Below are positions 1-10,279 of a stretch of DNA of 64,000 nt, in pieces. A model generated the notes under the pieces. It saw nothing but the letters and a program-made list of their open reading frames with translations. It made no database searches and was not told where the DNA came from. This DNA comes from Sequoia sempervirens (taxonomy: Eukaryota; Streptophyta; Pinopsida; Cupressales; Cupressaceae): assembly GCA_007258455.2 (NCBI GenBank), contig VDFB02373365.1:226250348-226314347 (forward strand), written 5' to 3'. The translations under genes and the position numbers were made by a program. Every line of letters starts with the position of its first letter. Within the stretch, counting starts at the first letter, position 1.

Positions 1-1399
1 TGCTTGGTGGCCATGAAAAATGGTTGTAACTTTGAGCTTCACAAGGTTAGCAAGTTGCTTTATGCTAAAAACTTATGAACAAAATGAAAATAGGATAAGA
101 CATGTTCAAAATGGTTTTTCTCAGTTCATGTAAGGTCTCCTCTTAGTGAACAACATGCATAATGTCTCTAAGAGAGGACAAGATGAGGATAAATTATTCA
201 CAACATAGGGAATGTAATGCATAGCATCAACACTAAGCGAAATGTCATATGCCAAGAAAGGTCACACTCTTGGAGGACATTAAACCCAATGACACCACCA
301 AGAAGAAGACACATCACGTGAAGTAAGAATACCACACTATGAAACATAAGATATATTCAAAAGTTTCAAAATGATAATGCCAATGTATGCCCCCAATTTA
401 AAGAAATTACTAAACACCATGCTATGAGAAATTACATTAAAGTAGCCAATGATCAATTTGTTGAACAATAAAGAAGACATGAGAGATTATTTGGAAAGCC
501 CCATGTCAAGCGTATGTTTCCAAGTGAAGCTATGTCATGAAAAGGGGTTTCACCCCAATAAAATTCCAAAATCACACATAAGGGATCCATGGATTTGGGG
601 TCAGCATATGACTTTTCCACAATGATATTATAGAGCTTGAAAATGTCATAATTCTCCAAATAACTCATGGAACTTGAAGAGTGACACATAGAGAGAAAAA
701 ATAAAGAAATGATTTTGGGTCAACATGGAAGAGACCTAAGTGTCTCAACGCCTTATGTCATCCCCAAAAGGAAATCACAAGACCAAAAAAAAAGATAAAG
801 GTTTTAGAATATATAGAAGAATGTAGATACAAATAGAGGAATGAACATAAGGACATGCCAAACATAATAGTATGGGGGATCACATTACACACATGCAATC
901 ACACAAAGAACATGAAAAGAAAAACAAAGACAATACTAGTAAGGCACATGTGAGTCAACCTATAGCAAGTCGTCTACTTCCCTATCTTGTTCATCATATG
1001 CAGAAGGTAGGCAACTAGCCAAAGGGACAACATCAAGTGTTGAACTAGGACAATCACCAAGTTTAGCAAGTGGTGAATCACTCTTTGTAGGAGGATCAAC
1101 ATTTAAGCTCATGGAAGAGGTAAATGATAAATTTTACTCTTTATGTACTTCCTCATCAATTTTTGCAATCTTATTATCTTCATCCAAGTTTATCACAAAA
1201 AAGGTATAATGATAATATCCATAGAAATTGATTGTTCTTGTTGTGTTCAAGATTTAGAATTTTCTTGTTTCGGCGAAAGTGGATAATCACCATGCATTAC
1301 TTGAGTTAAGTTTGGATTTGTATTTTCTATGTTCTTTTATTTTTCTTGTAACAAACGAGCAATAGCATGACATATATTCCTATGCTCTCTAGCATTTCA
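1..1399. other. No gene recognised; probable retroelement interior
   Basis: This AT-rich stretch has only short open frames broken by stops on both strands. It should be the continuation of the minus-strand gypsy element whose protease and linker end at about 1.4 kb, so RT would be expected here, but I could not see RT or RNase H motifs in translation. It may be a further insertion or a very decayed internal region. Confidence 0.4.
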
Positions 1400-1897
1400 T
1401 TTTCTTTTCATTTGGTTTTCAAGTTGTGATTGTGTAGGAGTGGGTTTATGAATCATAGGTTTCTTTTCTTCCCTTAAGGGAGGAACAAAAGGATCCATGG
1501 GAGATTTTTCAACCACTTTCTCTTTAGCTTTGTAAACTTGTTTGATTTTAGGAGGCACAACGAGACTTTTATGATTATCTCATGGTCTCTTATAGGAAAT
1601 AGGTGAAGGATTTTCTCTGGCTTGGCATTGCTTACTTGGAAGGGATTTTGGTTCAATAATGGTTTCATCAAGAATAGGAGTCTCAATTGTGGGTTGAGGC
1701 ATATTAGTAAGGGATAATTTTGTTATGCGCTTTTTCTTGAAATTTTGATAATATTTGAAAAATAAGTCCTCATGAGGCCTAATAAGTTCCATAGGTTTAG
1801 GCCAAAAGAAATACAATGATAAATTCCTATGGGAAGACACACGATTATAGTCACTATGATGCACACTAAAGATCTCATTGCCAAATAGAAACTTTAA
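1400..1897 (-). pseudogene. Gypsy post-protease linker, 3' part of interrupted element
   Basis: The minus-strand translation contains a segment reading SSHRNLSLYFFWPKPMELI followed by a Lys/Pro/Glu-rich spacer. This looks like the region between protease and RT in large plant Ty3/gypsy polyproteins. The frame starts exactly at the target-site duplication of the 1903-9675 insertion. The same protein's protease segment ends at the other side, at 9681, so the two pieces belong to one broken gene. No catalytic motif lies in this part. The family assignment is inference from position and composition; the split itself is seen in the sequence. Confidence 0.6.
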
Positions 1898-1902
1898 ACA
1901 TT
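1898..1902. repeat. Target-site duplication ACATT (left)
   Basis: ACATT directly precedes the TGTATGATG end of the left LTR and is repeated exactly at 9676-9680 after the TGTCTACA end of the right LTR. A 5-bp duplication is the normal product of LTR-retroelement integration. Confidence 0.9.
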
Positions 1903-2850
1903 TGTATGATGCTGAAAATGAAAACCTTGAATTCACAAATGAGAATCAAAATGCATTCAACATCATATCAATGAAGTATTTACAAATGAACACAAATGCA
2001 AGAAATGAAATACTAATTACTAAGAAATCAAACACATGCATTCAAAAGGAAATCACAAGACATTGTTATCCTATCAGAAGATCTTGTCTTTGCTCTTAGA
2101 TTTTTGTAACAAAAGCACAAGAGGCTATATAAAATGGATTTGATCAAAATGAAATTGGGGTTGTGTTTGAAAGTGAGGAGGAAGAAATATTTTATAGATG
2201 TACTTGTGCGAAAGATCCAGATTTTGGGAGAAATATGGGATAAATGCTTATGTGGAATTTTATGAATATTTCATAAATGCATGAATGAAATTACTGAATA
2301 GATAAATGATAATGAACTAAATGCTTATGTAAATGATTATGAAAATAGAGTTAATGAAAATGATTGTGCAAATGAAGCTTATGAATGTGAATAAATGATT
2401 ATGTAAATGCTTTATTGAAATTGGTTTATGTATGAATATACAAATGATGATAAATGTTTATGAAATTGTTATGAAATGGACAAATGCTTATGCAAAAGTA
2501 TTAATGAAATGGGTTTGTGATTATGAATATGAGTTAATGATTATGTAATGGATTTAAATACAATATGCAATGGATAAATGATTATGCAAGTGTATTTAGT
2601 GATAATGGATTAATGAATTACACAAATGTTTAAATGATTTATGAATATGTAGATGATTAATGAAATGATAAATATTTATGAAATGGATTAATGAAATATG
2701 CAAATGGATTATTTAAATGAAATGGATAAATGTTTGGATATGCAAATGATTTAGAAGGAAAACATATTAATGAATTAATTAAATAGATAATGGAACCTAT
2801 TTAATTAATAGAAGAAATTAAATTATTATAAGGACAATTTTATGTGTACA
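1903..2850 (-). repeat. 3' LTR of the 7.8-kb element
   Basis: This 948-bp copy matches 8727-9675 almost end to end with scattered substitutions. On the minus strand it starts TGTACACATAAAA (the other copy reads TGTAGACAC) and ends in TACA. Much of it is an A/T-rich run of diverged short repeats. Confidence 0.9.
2230..2770. repeat. Degenerate AT-rich short-repeat tract inside LTR
   Basis: Variants of AAATGATTATG, GATAAATG and ATGCAAATG recur many times at irregular spacing. The same tract is present in the other LTR (about 9080-9600), so it predates the insertion. On the minus strand it lies in the U3 half of the LTR. Confidence 0.7.
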
Positions 2851-2866
2851 TTTTTTCCCTCTTTGA
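2851..2866 (-). promoter_or_regulatory. Polypurine tract of the 7.8-kb element
   Basis: On the minus strand the bases next to the 3' LTR read AAAGAGGGAAAAAA and are followed directly by the LTR start TGTACACA. This is the expected plus-strand priming site and fixes the element's orientation as minus. A similar tract (AAAGAGGGGGAAAA) precedes the LTR at 56677 on the plus strand. Confidence 0.8.
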
Positions 2867-5780
2867 GACAATGTAGCCTATCGCATTGTTTTGAAAGAAA
2901 AAGAATTGATTAACTGATACATGCCCAAGGGACATCTTGGTAAGGATAATGATAAGGATGATATTCCCCCTCAAGATATTGATCGAACAAGATGAGATAA
3001 GATTAACCTCTCGATAGATCACGAGGAGAAAATTTGATAATTGATATTGTGCGAGTGATTAAGTGGAGATGCAAATTTGATGAAAATGCATAGTTAATGG
3101 GTGTAACTGAACAATTGATGTAAATAATCAGTATAGCTAGGTTGATAAGCTGATTAAGCTGATTGAGATTGATGCTAGCACAAAAAAATGATTGATTAAT
3201 AGATTGAGTGATCAGGGAAAATTAGAGTCCCATGCTAAAAATAAAGTTGATTGATTTGATATTTGGATTAAAATACAAGCATCATTAGATAAACTGATTA
3301 ATTATTCTTTGAAATAAGGAACATGAAAAAAATAAAATGATGAAGGAAATGGATGATGGAACAAATGATAGATGAAAAGAGATATGAAGGAAATGAAGGT
3401 GATGAAGCTTCTTGTGCTTTACAAAGTGCTTTATCATCATAGAGCTTATCATGTCACAAATTAGTATAAGAATCTAGATAACATGAAAATCTAGATGACC
3501 TGAATACTGTTTGCATTTTTATTTAGCAGTGAAGTATAAGCATCTAGGTATAAGGACCTTAGATGACCTAAATAATTATTGCATGGAAGACACTATCAGA
3601 AAAGGAATTCTCTCATCCACAATAGACTCATATGTCCTCAATGATTTTAGACAACCATGTCTTAAGACGAGTCATCTTGTGAATAAGAAACAATCCACAG
3701 ACAACAAACAAGTGAACATGCCCCATCCTCACCTCTCTAGTCAAAGACATCCTCGAGAAGCTAAAAGACATGCCACCAAAGATAAAATCATAAATCAATC
3801 AAAAGACCAACAAACAAACATCATGTTTCAATGTGACAATGATTCCTGTCATGGTTTATGTGTTTGGATGGATCTGTAAGATAGATTGTTAGATATGTTT
3901 CAATGTCCACTTGATTGTCAATCGTGATGTGTTTTGATTTTGTTGAAGTTCAAACCTATGTGGTGATCTGAAAGTGTCACTATTTTGGGTTTTTTTAGGT
4001 TATTCAATTTTTTGGATTTTTGGAATTCCTTATTTTCTATTTTTGAATATTTGATTTTTGGATTTTTGGATTTTTGAATATTTAATTTTTTGGATTTTGA
4101 ATATTTGATTTTTGGATTTTTTTAGGACATTTTATGATTTTATGGATTTTTTCAAGACATTTTATGATTTTTTATGGATTTTTTATGTATTTTTTTGGAC
4201 ATTTTTTTGATTTTTTTGCAGTTTTAAAGATGGAGTGAGACGAAATATGATAAATGACTAATTGAAGGAATACAATTTTCCACAATAGAGGTAATGCAAC
4301 CATGGATAAATGATAGATCAAAAGGAAAGATTCACTACAAAACATGTCACACAAGCAACATATCTTTTTTCAAAAGATGATAATGGTTGGTTGATTAGAT
4401 GCCAAGAATGATCGATTCCATAGGAAATGATGATGGTAAGTACTTAGGATCACTGATTCCTCTAAGTACAATAAGATTGATGGTTGTTGATGATTGATTG
4501 AAAAAAGATATGAGGATTGGATAATGTTTTATAGCTAGGCTCAAATATGATTTGCATAATAAGATTCAAGGTTGCAAAGGGACATGATGACCCACATTGG
4601 AGATAATTTGTTCATAAGCAAGATGCATTGAGTTTCCCCTAGTGTCTATTAAGGCATAGGAACATTATGATTGAATGACAAGTGTGATGGATGAAGGTAT
4701 CTCAGTAGGAGATTCAAGGACTATCTTGCAAGAGGATAACATGTTCAATCCAAGACAAGGATTTAGAAATGGCTGTCATTAAATGGTATGGGATCCAAAG
4801 AAAATGGACATGTCAAGAGTGTTGTTTCTAAAACATGCGTTGAAGTATATGCCTCTAGTCTCATCAAGATCAAAGGAAGGAAAAGGGACATGAATTTGGA
4901 TAAGTTGGGAGATACAAAACAAAAGATTGCAAGGATAAGGCTAATGAATAGGATGATCAAGATCAAATAGATAAGATATGGACACAAATTCCTAAATAAT
5001 TTTCCCTTATTCCTCATCAAGACCAAGGAACGAAAGAAAGGATGCATTTAGATAGGATGGTGGAATATGGATAAGGTGAAGGATATGGCATGGAAGATAT
5101 GGATAAAAATGAATAGCATAAGATAAATGATGGAGGATATGTTATGGAAGGTTTGGATAAAGTGTATAGGATAAGTTATATGATGTTCAAGAAGATCCTT
5201 AGCCTTGTCAAGATCAAAGGTGGAAATGTGAGGAATGAACATAAAGAGGATGATGGATATGAATGATAAGATGGATGAAACTTTCCCCCAAGTGTAAAGT
5301 GCAAGAGGAATATGGAAGATAGGATATGGATAGGGATAAATGAATATGGATGATAATATATGCATGATAGGGAGATGGAGGAAGGACTCAAGCATCAAGT
5401 TTCATGACTAATATCCCTCGAATATGTGCTCTAATAAATAATGGAAATGAGGATTAGGCTCATAAATGTTGATAGAATAATGGCATAATGGAAGAAGCTA
5501 AGGAGTTATGAAAAGGTTTGGATTAAAGGAGGATAATGGGGGATGAATGTTGGATAATGGATAGGAGGTCAAAAGGCTTGTTGATGGATAGATGGAAAAG
5601 ATGGCATGATCAACATCGGCACACACCTTGAAGTGTGGTTGAGTGATGGATGAAAAATGGATTTTGAAGGTGATAGGTTTTTACATGGACGACTAGAGGA
5701 AGATTTTGGATTAGAAAATTTGGATGCCAATTTAGATTTTATTGCTTCTATGATAATTTTAGAAATCCACGTAGCTTTTG
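2867..5780. other. Interior of the 7.8-kb element without clear coding
   Basis: Composition is simple: GGAT/GATGGA-rich stretches at about 4470-5700 and T-rich repeats near 4.0-4.2 kb. A plus-strand open frame at 3511-3879 (122 codons) runs against the element's direction and matches nothing I recognise, so I do not call it a gene. About 110 bp upstream of the PPT, in minus sense, is the box TTGAGGGGGAAT, also typical of gypsy 3' ends. Confidence 0.55.
3985..4215. repeat. T-rich tandem repeat (TTTTTGGA-type)
   Basis: Imperfect repeats of TTTTTGGATTTTTGAATATT and then of GACATTTTATGATTTTTTA units cover about 230 bp. It is a simple-sequence expansion inside the element's interior; no coding potential on either strand. 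Confidence 0.75.
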
Positions 5781-5784
5781 ACTT

Positions 5785-6327
5785 TTATTTTTTCTTTGTC
5801 AGCCTCTGTGGCATTTGAGATTTTTCTTTTTTCTTTATGGACCTTTGTGGCCTTTGAAATTTTTCTTTTTTCTTTGTGGGCCTTTGTTGCCTTTGAATTT
5901 TTTTCTTTTGACTTTGGATTAGATTTTCTTTTAATTTTGCATTTTTCTTCGAGGAGACATGTTGATCCTTTGATATATGTGGATTTTGATATGGAAAATT
6001 TTGACATTTGGCACCAAAATTGCTTCCAAGAGCAATGGGATAGGTGGTTGGAGATGAATGATATGGAGGTATTATGGATGGGTTAATGTAGGTAGAATTT
6101 TGAGAGGGCATCAAGGATGTGTGCCTTTGTTGTTCTTGATGAATAGGGTATGGAGGGATGTAGGGCCCCAATATGGATGGAAGGATTGATAAACTAGGGT
6201 TTGGATGATAAGGACCAAGGATAAATGGAAGGTTTGATGGACTAGGATACTTAGGTTTATTTTGATGGAATCTGGACTTACAATGGGTACCAATTTTTTT
6301 GAGCATTAGGTGTGTAACCAAGGCCAT
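5785..6327 (-). pseudogene. Low-complexity Pro/Tyr-rich then Lys-rich retroelement protein
   Basis: A 180-codon minus-strand open frame. The first two thirds are rich in Pro, Tyr, Ser and Asn (e.g. LPFILGPYHPNPSLS and a near repeat LPSILGPYIPPYP). The C-terminal third is a basic tandem repeat of about 13 residues (KKEKFQRPQRSIK and variants), encoded by the 39-bp DNA repeat at 5802-5918. No enzyme motif is visible. It lies downstream of the 6647-7426 frame in the same direction, so both may be pieces of one gag-like or accessory polyprotein of the non-autonomous element. The start chosen is the first Met; frameshifts upstream are possible. Confidence 0.45.
5802..5918. repeat. 39-bp tandem repeat, three units
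   Basis: Units start at 5802, 5841 and about 5880, each beginning GCCT(T/C)TGTGGC-like and ending in a T-rich run. The 39-bp period equals 13 codons, so the repeat stays in frame and yields the Lys-rich repeats of the minus-strand protein. Confidence 0.75.
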
Positions 6328-6646
6328 GATAATATGGATTTTCTTGGATATAAATGGGTTCTAGGATACCTTTTTCATGAAGGCCTAATCCTTTTCCTTT
6401 GTAGTTCATACTTTGACACATTCGTTTTCCAATGGGATGTATTATTTATGAAACAAGATGCAAGTCCATTGTGAGGTGGATGTGATATGGAAGGAATAAC
6501 AAGATCTTGGAGTAAAACACCTTGAATAATTTTAGGTAACCCATTTGATAGGTAAAGGGCTCATAGATCACTTGAATAGGGGTGATAGACTCTTGTGGAA
6601 GATTGAGATCATGAGGGGAATTAGGATGGGTGATAGGATGTTGACA

Positions 6647-7426
6647 TCAGGATGGGGTACTTTGATCTTGACTTGGAAAAGGATCATGAGGTGTAGGAGA
6701 TGGAGTAGCTTTCTCTTTATTAGGTATGGAATCATCATGAAGTGGTATCAAAGGCATATCTTGACCATGAGAAGGATGAACATCATCATGGAATGAAAGG
6801 GTATCCTTGAATGGAGGTATATCTTGATCTTGATGAGGAAGGGAATCTTTATATTTTTTGGAAAGCATATCTTGATCATCAGATGGTAGGAAATCATTGG
6901 ATATTATGGAAGAACTATCATGCTCTTGGGATGCAATGGAATCATGAGATAGTATGGATTCATTCGATGAGGTGGAAGGAGGACTTGAAAGGATGCTTTT
7001 CTCTTGAGATGGAAGGGGATCATCATGAGGTTCATGAGAGATGGGATCTTGGTCAAAGATTGGAGGGGATTGGATATTTTTGATATCATTGGATGGAGTG
7101 GAAATAATAATTTGATCTTGATGTGCAAGGGAGTCTATGCTATCATTCTTTGGACTAAGGGAATGGAATGAATCATTGTATGTAGATGGTATGATGGGAG
7201 AGGATGGTTGGATAGATTCGTTAACTTGGGTGAAATACTCATGAGGTTTATTTTGACTTATGGGGGATGAAGATAGATGCATGACATGGTAGGATTTCCC
7301 AATATTATTTGTGTTTGAGGACTTAGATTTGGGTTTCTCATTTAGCCTATGCATAAATTCATGAACATTGAACTCAAATGATGTTGTTTTGAGTGAGGAT
7401 AAAATCTTATGAGATGATTGCATCAC
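6647..7426 (-). pseudogene. Ser/Pro/Asp/His/Gln-rich low-complexity protein of the 7.8-kb element
   Basis: The longest frame in this element, 259 codons on the minus strand. The N-terminal ~50 residues (start MMQSSHKILSSLKTTSFEF) look ordered. The rest is a run of short acidic repeats built from PSQDQ, PHDD and SHDS-like words, so most of the protein is probably disordered. It is the first substantial frame after the 5' LTR and leader, where gag normally lies, but I see no retrotransposon gag domain or zinc knuckle. Its function is unknown; it could be a diverged gag substitute or simply a spared low-complexity frame. Confidence 0.5.
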
Positions 7427-8700
7427 TTAATTCAAATGTTAGGATTCTAGTTGTTTTTCAAGCTCTTTCAAATAACAGTCAAGATATTCAATCCTTTGGT
7501 CTCGTTCATGGGTCATAGATGAATATGAAGGATAGCGGTTAGAAATGTTTGGTTGATGGTTTTGGGAATGTTTTGAGGTGTTACAAATTACTAGGTGTGA
7601 TGTTTTGTTGTGATTTTTTTAAATACACATGCAAGACACAAGCAGACAAAATGTGTTTGAGTTTTATCTTGATGAAAAACACTTTGGAAACACTTTGCAC
7701 AACCTAGTCTTCTCAAGAGATACCACTCGCTAGATCCCCACTCAGATTTCTCCAACCACTTAAACAAGGTAGACAACTAGACACTTGGTGGCACTAGCTC
7801 CCCTCCATGGCACTCACTTCTTGGGCTCATTGATTCTCAATTCCCCAAAGAGGAATTTATGACTCTACACATGCTTAGTGAAGACACGGGGCGGCTTCAA
7901 AATGACCATTCCTATGCTAGCAAGTGAAATGGATTTTGGCCACTATAACAAAGGTTCTTAGTGAATACTCAGGTACATGGCTCCCCACAAGCATCCAACA
8001 AGCCACTTAAGGATTTAATCACTATACTAGGGGATCTTATACATTTTATGGTAGGTACCCTATTTCGAGTGACACTGTACGAAAAGGGAAAAGAATACCA
8101 TGAGGACTTGATGGTTTAGTCTTATCCTTTTACATACTAGCCCAAGCAAAAAATCAGTTGGATTCATTCCCTCTTTTGAGGAAGGCTCCTCTAAAGGTAA
8201 CAAAATCAAGACAAGGATGCTACTTTTGATCATCGAAGATTGTATGAAGCACAAGGATAGAGCATACACAACACCTTTGCCTCACACTCACATGGGGTTC
8301 ATTTTTAAATCCAAAATCAAAATGTGAGGTGTGATTGTACAAATTCCAAGGAAATTATTTTGATCCTCAAGATCGTCGAATGACACGAGAGGAGAGTATA
8401 CACACTCGATGATATTTTGCAAACCACAAGACACAAAAGAAACTTGTTAATTTTAATCCCACTTATGATGTCAAGGCAAACACTTGAGTTATTTTTAAAC
8501 CAATGAATTCAAATGTGATCTAATCTATAAAAATAAGACACAATGTTTCAAGATTTTATTCTTTGGCAATTGAACCTGCAACACACTAAATAGTAGTTTT
8601 ATTCAATGTTCTTTGAAAAATGAGAGTTTAAGTTTTTTCTTTGTTTTTTAAAGTCTCTAACATGTGAACCTAAAAACCCTATAATCACTTTGACCATTAT
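7427..8700 (-). other. Leader of the 7.8-kb element
   Basis: Sequence between the PBS and the first frame, about 1.27 kb. It shows only short frames. No repeat or promoter stands out apart from its position; a leader this long is common in plant gypsy elements. Confidence 0.55.
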
Positions 8701-8724
8701 GTCAGATTCACATCGGGTTCACCA
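8701..8724 (-). promoter_or_regulatory. Primer-binding site of the 7.8-kb element
   Basis: On the minus strand, two bases after the LTR end ...CATACA, the sequence reads TGGTGAACCCGATGTGAATC. It begins with TGG, as expected for the complement of a tRNA CCA end. The specific tRNA was not identified. Confidence 0.7.
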
Positions 8725-8726
8725 TT

Positions 8727-9675
8727 TGTATGATGCTGAAAATGAAAACCTTGAATTCACAAATGAGAATCAACATGCATTCAACATCATAACAATGAAG
8801 TATTTACAAATTAACACAAATGCAAGAAATGAAATAATAATTACTAGAAATAAAACACATGCATTCAAAAGGAAAATCACTCCATTGTTATCCTATCTAC
8901 AAGATCTTGTCTTTGCTCTCATATTTTGCAGCAAAAGCATAAGAGGCTATGTAAAATGGATTTGATCAAAATGAAATTGGGGTTGTGTTTGAAAAGAGAG
9001 GAGGAAGTGGGCTTTTAAAGATGTCCTTATGGGAAAGATCCAGATTTCATGAGAAATGTGGGATAAATGGTTATGTGGAATTTTATGAATATTTCATAAA
9101 TGAATGAATGAAATTAGTGAATAGATAAATGATAATGAACTAAATGATTATGTAAATTATTATGCAAATAGAGTTAATGAAAATTATTGGGAAAATGAAG
9201 CTTATGAATGTGAATAAATGATTATGTAAATTCTTTAATGAAATTGGTTTATATATAAATATACAAATGATGATAAATGTTTATAAAATGGTTATGAAAT
9301 GGAAAAATGCTTATGCAAATGTATTAATAAAATGGGTTTCTGATTATGAATATGAGTTAATTATTATGCAATGGATTTAAATAAAATATGCAATGGACAA
9401 ATTATTATGCAAGTGTATTTAGTGATAATGGATTAATGAATTACACAAATGTTTAAATTATTTATGAATATGCAGATGATTAATGAAATGATAAATAATT
9501 ATGAAATGGGTTAATGAAATATGCAAATGAATTATTTAAATGAAATGGATAAATGTTTGGATATGAAAATGATTTAGGAGGGAAAAATATTAATGAATTA
9601 ATTAAATAGATAATGGAACTTATTTAATTAATAGAAGAAATTAAATTATTATAAGGACATTTTTATGTGTCTACA
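8727..9675 (-). repeat. 5' LTR of the 7.8-kb element
   Basis: 949 bp, minus-strand start TGTAGACACATAAAAATG and end ...CATCATACA. It is followed in minus sense by the PBS at 8724-8701. It differs from the left LTR by scattered substitutions and small indels, so insertion was not recent. Confidence 0.9.
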
Positions 9676-9680
9676 ACATT
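9676..9680. repeat. Target-site duplication ACATT (right)
   Basis: Exact copy of 1898-1902, immediately outside the right LTR. Confidence 0.9.
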
Positions 9681-10217
9681 TATGCACTACCGACAAGACA
9701 ACTTTCATGGAGTGAAGCTATGGGTAGCCTAACTTCACACAAAATTGATCTAACAATGGGGTGATGTAGAATGACACTTAATGTTTTTCAGTCCAACTTT
9801 TAAAGGAAGAGTTATCAAACCTATCGTAGGGAAAGAAAAACTATTATGCATTTTGATCCATTCTTTTAGTTTTGCATAATTATCTTGGTAAATATCATGC
9901 ACAAACAAGAATTATTCAGTGATCACATTCTCTACACAAATGAGATCAATTAATATCCCATTAGTAGGCTTGTCATTGATTCTTCCAGCTATGTGAAGAG
10001 GACCATCAGGTGCATATTTTATTATGTCATGTTGTGAAAAAGTGATGTCAAGGGGAATTTTGGTTAGGCCCTTATGAGGTTGAACTTCAATGGTTGCAAC
10101 TATTTTATCTATAAAACTTTCCACATTTTCTTTCATGTTTTCATCGTCTGCATCAACATTCATCACATAATTCTTAGGTTCACTAGCTTTGACAAAGGAG
10201 ATGTTATGATTTGGCAT
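9681..10217 (-). pseudogene. Gypsy aspartic protease region, 5' part of interrupted element
   Basis: Minus-strand translation gives GRINDKPTNGILIDLICVE, which aligns in form with the active-site strand of plant gypsy retropepsins (normally D-[ST]-G-[AS]). Here the Asp is followed by Leu-Ile rather than Ser/Thr-Gly. Further on, with a frameshift and stops, come ITLPLKVG and a VVHK-like segment typical of the C-terminal half of these proteases. The frame is cut at 9681 by the 7.8-kb insertion and resumes at 1897. It acted in cleaving the Gag-Pol polyprotein; this copy is inactive. Confidence 0.65.
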
Positions 10218-10279
10218 AGGATTAGTAAAGATTTGTAATTTTTTGTTAGGAGGGGTTATATACTTATTACCTTGATCAT

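Larger units (their letters stand above)
1903..9675 (-). mobile_element. Non-autonomous LTR retroelement, complete with LTRs, PBS, PPT and TSD
   Basis: A 7,773-bp element oriented on the minus strand. The two LTRs (1903-2850 and 8727-9675) are about 91-93% identical by eye and end in TG...CA. A PBS-like sequence follows the right LTR and a purine tract precedes the left LTR, in minus-strand sense. It is flanked by ACATT on both sides and splits the protease/linker of an older gypsy element. The interior encodes two low-complexity proteins but no RT, RNase H or integrase that I can see. It therefore resembles a large non-autonomous derivative that would need enzymes supplied by a relative. The LTR start TGTAGACAC (minus strand) matches the LTR start of the 36822-57758 element, suggesting a related lineage. 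Confidence 0.88.

Noticed and set aside
3511..3879. 122-codon plus-strand open frame
   Set aside because: It opposes the transcription direction of the surrounding element, has no recognised domain, and lies in simple-composition DNA; likely chance.
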